A stretch of 10,967 nucleotides of DNA, from NCBI GenBank assembly GCA_003450815.1, contig DMES01000045.1, positions 40,712 to 51,678 of the forward strand. The letters are read 5' to 3'. This stretch comes from Elusimicrobiota bacterium (GTDB taxonomy: Bacteria > Elusimicrobiota > Elusimicrobia > Elusimicrobiales > UBA9959). Shown here in pieces: positions 6,938 through 10,967 of the stretch. The notes beneath the pieces are model-generated. The model was not told the origin of the DNA and made no database searches. It saw nothing but the letters and a program-made list of their open reading frames with translations. Numbering within the stretch: the first letter of the stretch is position 1; every line of letters starts with the position of its first letter. Position numbers and translations under genes: made by a program.

Positions 6938-7729
6938 ATGGCGTTTTTTAATGCTTTTATTTTAGTTATATGTATCGGAGTAAACGCCGGCGCGGTGGAA
7001 CCGGAAATAAATAATTTCCCCGTTGATGTACTGAGGGAAACTGGCAGGGTTTTTACCTCGCCCGCGAGAATGACCCATACGGACGGAGCTTGGCTGGCCG
7101 GAATTGCCGGAGGCGGGTTTTTATTATATTCAATGGATGGGCAGATAAGGCACGCTTTTGAAAAAAACAGCTCCGCCTTTAACGACAACGCCGCCACGGC
7201 TCTTGAAAAATTTGGCGATGGCGCTTATGATCTGGGTTTTCTCGGTATTTACGGTGTGGCTGGTTATTTGTTGAAAAAACCTGAAATGACCGGCACGGCA
7301 ATGCTTGCGGCCGAGTCCTTTGCGGCTGCCAATGCGGCAGGCACGGTTATTAAGGCAGCGGCCGGGCGCGCGCGGCCGTACGCCGGCAAAGGGAAAGGTG
7401 TTTTTAAGCCTTTCAAAGCCAGAACCGCTTATACTTCATTCCCTTCGGGCCACACCACAAGCGCATTCTCGGTGGCTTCGGTTCTAGCTGCCCGTTATGA
7501 AAGCCCGGTTGTGGGAATTGTCGCCTACTCTTTGGCCTCGGGCGTGGCCCTGCAGAGGATATATGCGGACAGGCATTGGGCTTCGGATGTTTTCGCCGGT
7601 GCGGCGCTGGGCACGGTGGTAGGCAGGGCTGTGGTTAAGAACACCAAAACCAAAAAAGAGAAAACATCTTATTTGGTGCCTGTTTTTGCCTCCGGGTATA
7701 GCGGCGCTATGGCGGTTTTTACTTTTTAA
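6938..7729 (+). CDS. PAP2-family lipid phosphatase
   Basis: This is a 263-residue member of the type 2 phosphatidic acid phosphatase superfamily, which removes phosphate from lipid phosphates or diphosphates (for example undecaprenyl diphosphate or phosphatidate) at the outer face of the inner membrane or beyond. All three signature motifs are present: K139-x6-R146-P147, PSGH with His172, and R207-x5-His213-x3-Asp217. An N-terminal hydrophobic segment (about 4-19) looks like a signal peptide. The C-terminus after the catalytic domain (YLVPVFASGYSG to a final Phe) looks like a beta strand ending in an aromatic residue, as in some outer-membrane proteins. AGGA lies 10 bases before the ATG. The amidase gene follows after 22 bases, so they are probably co-transcribed. 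The natural substrate cannot be told from the sequence. Confidence 0.9.
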   Translation: MAFFNAFILVICIGVNAGAVEPEINNFPVDVLRETGRVFTSPARMTHTDGAWLAGIAGGGFLLYSMDGQIRHAFEKNSSAFNDNAATALEKFGDGAYDLGFLGIYGVAGYLLKKPEMTGTAMLAAESFAAANAAGTVIKAAAGRARPYAGKGKGVFKPFKARTAYTSFPSGHTTSAFSVASVLAARYESPVVGIVAYSLASGVALQRIYADRHWASDVFAGAALGTVVGRAVVKNTKTKKEKTSYLVPVFASGYSGAMAVFTF

Positions 7730-7751
7730 AAATTTTTTCAGGAGAAGAAAT

Positions 7752-8459
7752 ATGAAAAAGATTATTTTGATTTTACTGATTTTACCTGTTGTCACGGCGG
7801 CACGTCAGCTTGAGCCGCCTGTGGTGGTCTTTCAACCCTCTCACCAGAGCGATACCGGAGAAATATATAATGAAGCTGAAACCTGCAACGCCATAGCCGA
7901 ATATGCCATGTACTCAAAGCCGCAGTACAAGGAGCACAAGGTGTGGAGTTATTCCCAGCCGGGCCTGCATCACGCCGATACCGGCACCAATACGCTTATG
8001 GCGCACACCTCGGCCCTGGAAGACGGGAAAATCTCCGGCTATGCCTGGGAGCTTCAAAGCTCAAACGCGTTCAACCCGCTTGTATTTATCGGCATACATA
8101 ATAATTCAGGTACAGGCCGCCACGCGCTATGGGGCTATATTCACGATGGGGATGCAATGGAGGCGGCTAACCGCAGGCTTTCCGATATACTGATAGAGGA
8201 AATAGCCCGCGCCACCAATCTTGAAAACCGCGGCACTCACCGGGATAGCTCCGCCGACAGGAACAACTATCGCTGCGCGGCCACCGGGCGGCTGGCTTTT
8301 TATAGTATTGACGAAAATGTAAACCGTGCGCCTTATAGGGTGCTGCTTGAGATAGGAGATAGCGAAGTCAGCAGGGCTTTTCTGCTTGATGATGGCAACC
8401 GGAGAGTTATCGGGGGGGCAATAAAGCGCGGTCTGGCCAGGTTTTTGGAAAGCCGCTAA
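7752..8459 (+). CDS. Exported zinc amidase, N-acetylmuramoyl-L-alanine amidase-like
   Basis: This is a 235-residue divergent member of the Amidase_3 fold, which cuts the bond between MurNAc and L-Ala in peptidoglycan. A short signal peptide (about 1-17, LPVVTAA) is followed by the expected order of zinc ligands: His31 in QPSHQSDTG (normally DPGHGG), a Glu in YNEAE (Glu41 or Glu43) and His116 in FIGIHNN. Near the end, Glu200 in VLLEIGD stands where the catalytic Glu of the family lies. The start is the ATG at 7752, chosen over upstream in-frame codons because AGGAG sits 7 bases before it and it yields a proper signal peptide. It is second in the pair with the PAP2 phosphatase, and its stop overlaps the stop of the convergent transporter by 4 bases. 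The altered first motif means activity and substrate are inferred. Confidence 0.75.
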   Translation: MKKIILILLILPVVTAARQLEPPVVVFQPSHQSDTGEIYNEAETCNAIAEYAMYSKPQYKEHKVWSYSQPGLHHADTGTNTLMAHTSALEDGKISGYAWELQSSNAFNPLVFIGIHNNSGTGRHALWGYIHDGDAMEAANRRLSDILIEEIARATNLENRGTHRDSSADRNNYRCAATGRLAFYSIDENVNRAPYRVLLEIGDSEVSRAFLLDDGNRRVIGGAIKRGLARFLESR

Positions 8460-9880
8460 TCCTCTTGCAAAGGCTCCTGGTGTATGGTTACCTTGGCTAT
8501 GTCATGCATTTTGGATCGCAGATGGTCTTCAATCCTTCCAGCAAGGTTGTGTGCCGTAGCCAGAGTCGCTTTCGCGGGCAGGGCCAGGTGTAGGGATATT
8601 AAAAGCCCGTTTTTGGTCCGTCTGGCCCGTATGTGGTGAGGATGTGCTCCATGGGGGAGGGGGAAATATTCAAGCGCAGCCGCAACTGAAGCCGTGTCCG
8701 TTGTTTCAGCCACATCCGGTTTTGGCGTTTCCCGTGCCGGCTCAAGGTGGGTTGTTATTTCAGCCAAGTCGTGCTCTGATGCTTTAAGTTCCTGTTCAAA
8801 AGCTTCCGCTTTCAGGTGGGCTTCTTCAACGGTAAGTGAGCCTTCCACTTCAAGGTGCAGTTCCAACGCGCGTCTTCCCGCTTCTTCATAGATCATAATA
8901 CTGTGCGCTCCCAGACCATGTTTTTCGGCCAAAACTCTTACCGATGACGGCAGATCCGGGTCGCCGTCATGGCATGGTTCCACATGTACCACCACGTCCG
9001 CCTGGGGGAGAGCATTTTTGACCGAGGCTTCGGCCATATCCGCGATCTGGTGGGATTTTTCAAAGGTGGTGCCGCGCTGTACTGCCAGCGTGACATCCGC
9101 GAAAATCTCGGGTCCGGAACGTCTTACCCTTGTCTTCAACACGTCGGTAACTCCGGTTACCCTGGCCGCCGAGGCTACTTTGTCGTGCAGGCTGCCGGGG
9201 ATGGCGTCAAGCAGGTCGTTCACAGACTTTTTGCCAAGCATCCAGCAGGCGTGCACCACAATTATTGCTACGCCCAGCGCAGCTATTGAATCCGCTTTTA
9301 CCAGCCATGGCAGATTAAAGCTGCCGGCGGCCAGTACGCAGCCAAGTCCTATTAACACAACAGAAGAGGACCAAATATCACTTTCAAAATGCAGCGCGTC
9401 TGCTTCCAGTGCCTGGCTGCCCCACTTTTCGGAGGTGCGCCGTAGCGCGCGTGACCGGGAAATGTCTACGATTATGGAAAGTGTTATCACAAGGAAGGAC
9501 CATATGTTAACTTCCACCAGCTTGTCCACAAAAAACAGTCTTTCAGCCGCCTCCCAGACTATCCACACGCAGGTGGCAAAAAGCAGGGCGGTTTCAAACA
9601 GAGCCGAGAGATTCTCCACCTTGCCGTGGCCGTAGGTGTGGTCGGTGTCTGCGGGGCGGCTTGAGACGCTTACTGCCCAATAGGTGACTACGGCGGCAAG
9701 CAGATCAAGGCCGGAATGTGCGGCTTCGGACAATATGCCTAGGCTGTTGGTCCAAAGGCCAATGCCCAGTTTGGTGCCGGTAAGCACCACGGCGGCGCCC
9801 ACCGAATATAGCGCCACGTTTTTTTTCTCTCTATTGGCCTGCGCTGAGTTGTGCCTGTGTGGCTGGGCGCTTTCGTTCAT
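8456..9880 (-). CDS. CDF-family cation efflux transporter with three C-terminal domains
   Basis: This inner-membrane antiporter exports divalent metal ions (Zn, Fe, Co, Cd or Mn) in exchange for protons. It is 474 residues against about 300 for most members. The membrane part (about 20-225) has the binding-site motifs His55-x3-Asp59 (AAHSGLD) and His164-x3-Asp168 (DALHFESD), plus YGHGKVENL (83-91). The H/D pair in helix 2 is more often linked to Zn, but the metal is not certain. The cytoplasmic ferredoxin-like domain occurs three times, at about 231-302, 312-381 and 399-471. Each ends in a related motif: VVHVEP, TTHLEP, TIHQEP. No Shine-Dalgarno is close to the ATG; GGAG lies 16 bases upstream. 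It is convergent with the amidase (4-base overlap of stops) and has its own promoter. Confidence 0.92.
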   Translation of the reverse strand: MNESAQPHRHNSAQANREKKNVALYSVGAAVVLTGTKLGIGLWTNSLGILSEAAHSGLDLLAAVVTYWAVSVSSRPADTDHTYGHGKVENLSALFETALLFATCVWIVWEAAERLFFVDKLVEVNIWSFLVITLSIIVDISRSRALRRTSEKWGSQALEADALHFESDIWSSSVVLIGLGCVLAAGSFNLPWLVKADSIAALGVAIIVVHACWMLGKKSVNDLLDAIPGSLHDKVASAARVTGVTDVLKTRVRRSGPEIFADVTLAVQRGTTFEKSHQIADMAEASVKNALPQADVVVHVEPCHDGDPDLPSSVRVLAEKHGLGAHSIMIYEEAGRRALELHLEVEGSLTVEEAHLKAEAFEQELKASEHDLAEITTHLEPARETPKPDVAETTDTASVAAALEYFPLPHGAHPHHIRARRTKNGLLISLHLALPAKATLATAHNLAGRIEDHLRSKMHDIAKVTIHQEPLQED

Positions 9881-9901
9881 GATTTTATTGGCGAATCTCC
9901 G

Positions 9902-9929
9902 ATTTTATTTTCCGCCTGCCGACTGTAAA
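9902..9929 (-). promoter_or_regulatory. Sigma-70-type promoter for the CDF transporter
   Basis: On the minus strand TTTACA (9929-9924) and TAAAAT (9907-9902) are each one base from consensus and stand 16 bases apart. Transcription would begin near 9895, about 15 bases before the ATG at 9880, giving a very short leader with no Shine-Dalgarno. The -35 box overlaps the T-run of the upstream terminator. Confidence 0.55.
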
Positions 9930-9967
9930 AAAACCACGGAACTTTTTTAAGAGTCCCGCGGTTTTTT
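9927..9967 (-). terminator. Bidirectional terminator, probably ending tRNA-Pro transcript
   Basis: CCGCGG (9961-9956 read on the minus strand) pairs with CCGTGG (9939-9934), and runs of A and T flank the stem, so that 11 of 12 bases on each side pair. Seven T follow on the minus strand. It lies downstream of tRNA-Pro in its direction and upstream of the transporter gene. On the plus strand it also ends with six T. Confidence 0.75.
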
Positions 9968-10068
9968 CCGCTGCCTTCAAGGCCCGGCCGCGCTCTAAGG
10001 GTTGTGCCTACGAGCCGCCTGTTCCTGATTCAGAAAAATAATAGCAATTGTTTTTACTGCGGTCAAAC

Positions 10069-10143
10069 TGGTCGGGGCACCGGGAATCGAACCCGGAATT
10101 CATGCTCCCAAAGCACGCGTGAGAACCATTTCACTATGCCCCG
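10069..10143 (-). tRNA. tRNA-Pro (anticodon UGG)
   Basis: Full cloverleaf on the minus strand. The acceptor stem CGGGGCA/TGCCCCG pairs perfectly with the C1-G72 pair typical of bacterial tRNA-Pro, and A73 is the discriminator. The D stem is GTGA/TCAC, the anticodon stem CGTGC/GCATG (one G-U pair) with loop TTTGGGA giving UGG, and the T stem is CCGGG/CCCGG. The mature body is 10072-10143 (72 bases). The CCA end is encoded (10071-10069). Confidence 0.97.
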
Positions 10144-10232
10144 TACTATGAACTTCAAAAAATACACATTGTTGATCCGACCGTTAATATTCTACAAAAC
10201 TTGCCATGTGCCTGCCCTGTCTAATCCGAACT

Positions 10233-10261
10233 TTGTCTAAAAACTCAGGAAAATATATAAT
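10233..10261 (+). promoter_or_regulatory. Promoter for tRNA-Gln
   Basis: TTGTCT (10233-10238) and a perfect TATAAT (10256-10261) are 17 bases apart. Transcription would start near 10268, just before the tRNA at 10272. This is the best promoter in the window. Confidence 0.75.
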
Positions 10262-10271
10262 GTAACTACAT

Positions 10272-10342
10272 TCCGGGATGGTGAAACGGTATCACGGCAG
10301 ACTCTGAATCTGCTTTTCTAGGTTCGAATCCTAGTCCCGGAG
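10272..10342 (+). tRNA. tRNA-Gln (anticodon CUG)
   Basis: Full cloverleaf. The acceptor TCCGGGA/TCCCGGA is perfect, with the weak U1-A72 pair and G73 typical of bacterial tRNA-Gln. The D stem is GTGA/TCAC, the anticodon stem GCAGA/TCTGC with loop CTCTGAA giving CUG, and the T stem is CTAGG/CCTAG. The length is 71 bases. CCA is not encoded (GAT follows G73), unlike tRNA-Pro next to it. The last 12 bases overlap the end of the opposing recombinase reading frame. Confidence 0.97.
10331..10342. other. Candidate attachment-site segment in tRNA-Gln 3' end
   Basis: These bases are shared by the T arm and acceptor stem of tRNA-Gln and by the last codons and TAG stop of the opposing recombinase. Integrated elements often have this arrangement, where the tRNA 3' end is part of the attachment site. 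A second copy of this sequence, expected at the other end of an element, is not in the window, so this is an inference. Confidence 0.3.
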
Positions 10343-10967
10343 GATTTTTAGACACTCATACGCAGACCCATTCGTTTCTCGACGGTGGGTCGCGTTTTTT
10401 TCCAGTTCTAACCTGGTTTCCCCCGTTTCTTGGAAGGTTCGAACTATTTTGGCGCAATTGCCGATATGTTTTAGCGGTTCCTCGACGGTAACCTGCACTT
10501 CCCCGTCCTTCAGCAGCCAGTTGGTGCCCAGTGCGCCCAGGATCTCGCGTTTAACGGCATCGTCGCCCGTTTCAAAGCGTTCCTTGGCGGTCTTGGCGAA
10601 GTTAAAGGCGTTCTCCGCCCGAATTAGCCAATCGTCCACCCGATTATCGCTATCCTTCAATAACTCGGTAAGTCGGGTCTTTTCTTTGATAAGGGACTCT
10701 TTCTTGGCAAGGAATTGCTCCTCATCCACCTCGCCGGAGAGGCGCAATTCCAGCAGTGTCAATGCGTGTTAGTTTTATTTCTTTATGCAACAATGCAAGC
10801 ACGTCATTGGATTTTGTGGATTCAGCAAGCTTCCAGCGTGTCTGGTTTTCCAAAAAGATGCCTTGCAACTCGGCTGTTGAGAAAATTTTGGAGCCGCACT
10901 TGTGGAAATACTCCACGATTAGATGTTTTGCGCGTGAGAGTGAGCTATATCCTCCATGGCCGCCGGC
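10331..10967 (-). pseudogene. Serine recombinase C-terminal part, frameshifted, runs off window
   Basis: The frame ending at 10331 encodes a region typical of the C-terminus of serine site-specific recombinases: LELRLSGEVDEEQF, a Lys/Glu-rich coiled coil, then AENAFNFAKTAKERFETGDD and KREILGALGTNWLLKDGEV. Such a region follows the catalytic and DNA-binding domains, which would lie beyond the right edge. That frame has a TAA just upstream of the TTG at 10762. The sequence continues upstream in a second frame, open from 10967 down to a stop at 10722, with coiled-coil-like residues (VLALLHKEIKLTRID). One base gained or lost at about 10757-10785 would join the two. The TAG stop and last codons lie in tRNA-Gln. 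Either a decaying gene or a sequencing error is possible. The part near 10880-10967 is not clearly recognised. Confidence 0.7.

Noticed and set aside
6938..6940. Leaderless expression of the PAP2 gene from TATAAT at 6928-6933
   Set aside because: The hexamer is only 5 bases from the ATG and no -35 stands at a valid distance; AGGA upstream suggests ordinary initiation.
7686..7751. Upstream in-frame start for the amidase
   Set aside because: It would overlap the PAP2 gene and bury the signal peptide; the ATG at 7752 has AGGAG at the right distance.
9018..9635. 205-residue plus-strand open frame opposite the transporter
   Set aside because: Ser/Thr-rich shadow frame of a well-supported CDF gene with no start signal.
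9881..9970. Metal-responsive riboswitch ahead of the CDF gene
   Set aside because: The predicted leader is about 15 bases, too short for any known riboswitch; the only structure is the terminator.
10004..10240. 78-residue plus-strand open frame
   Set aside because: It runs through tRNA-Pro in antisense and has no ribosome binding site or recognisable protein features.

Overview
The window is bacterial. It carries two bacterial-type tRNA genes, several exported proteins with Sec-type signal peptides, and peptidoglycan-acting enzymes, at a mid-range GC content. The lineage cannot be fixed from the sequence alone. The mix of a plant-like non-phosphorylating GAPDH, exported envelope hydrolases and a serine recombinase of the kind common in uncultured phyla would suit an Elusimicrobiota-like or similar Gram-negative lineage, but that is a low-confidence inference.

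Layout. Positions 1-4634 hold three genes on the minus strand: endonuclease III (nth, 120-839), a GAPN-type aldehyde dehydrogenase (929-2551) and a large exported protein joining a C39-like peptidase to SH3-like segments and an NlpC/P60 peptidase (2679-4634). Each lies next to a different short inverted repeat: a REP-like element at 85-152 plus a hairpin at 158-204 that forms the end of nth, a dyad at 860-933 that contains the stop codon of the dehydrogenase, and a degenerate heptamer-based dyad at 2573-2646. Positions 4807-8459 hold four plus-strand genes, all apparently exported: a subtilisin-family protease, an unrecognised 188-residue secreted protein followed by a good terminator, and a pair made of a PAP2 phosphatase and a divergent zinc amidase. 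A CDF cation-efflux transporter (8456-9880, minus) meets the amidase tail to tail with a 4-base overlap. It carries three copies of the cytoplasmic CDF C-terminal domain instead of one.

The right end holds two divergent tRNA genes, tRNA-Pro(UGG) on the minus strand and tRNA-Gln(CUG) on the plus strand. Directly after tRNA-Gln, facing it, is the C-terminal part of a serine recombinase with a frameshift. Its stop codon lies inside the tRNA gene. This looks like the left edge of an element integrated at the 3' end of tRNA-Gln, with the rest beyond the window.

How the genes fit together. The central block is an envelope-remodelling neighbourhood: two putative peptidoglycan hydrolases (NlpC/P60 and amidase), a C39-like peptidase, a subtilase and a lipid phosphatase. 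Only the PAP2-amidase pair (22-base gap, strong ribosome binding site) is a clear operon. nth, the dehydrogenase and the transporter are housekeeping or stress genes with no evident functional link to it. No CRISPR array, rRNA, complete insertion sequence or recognisable defence system is present. The best candidates for something new are the tRNA-overlapping serine recombinase, the triple-domain CDF transporter and the dual-peptidase envelope protein.
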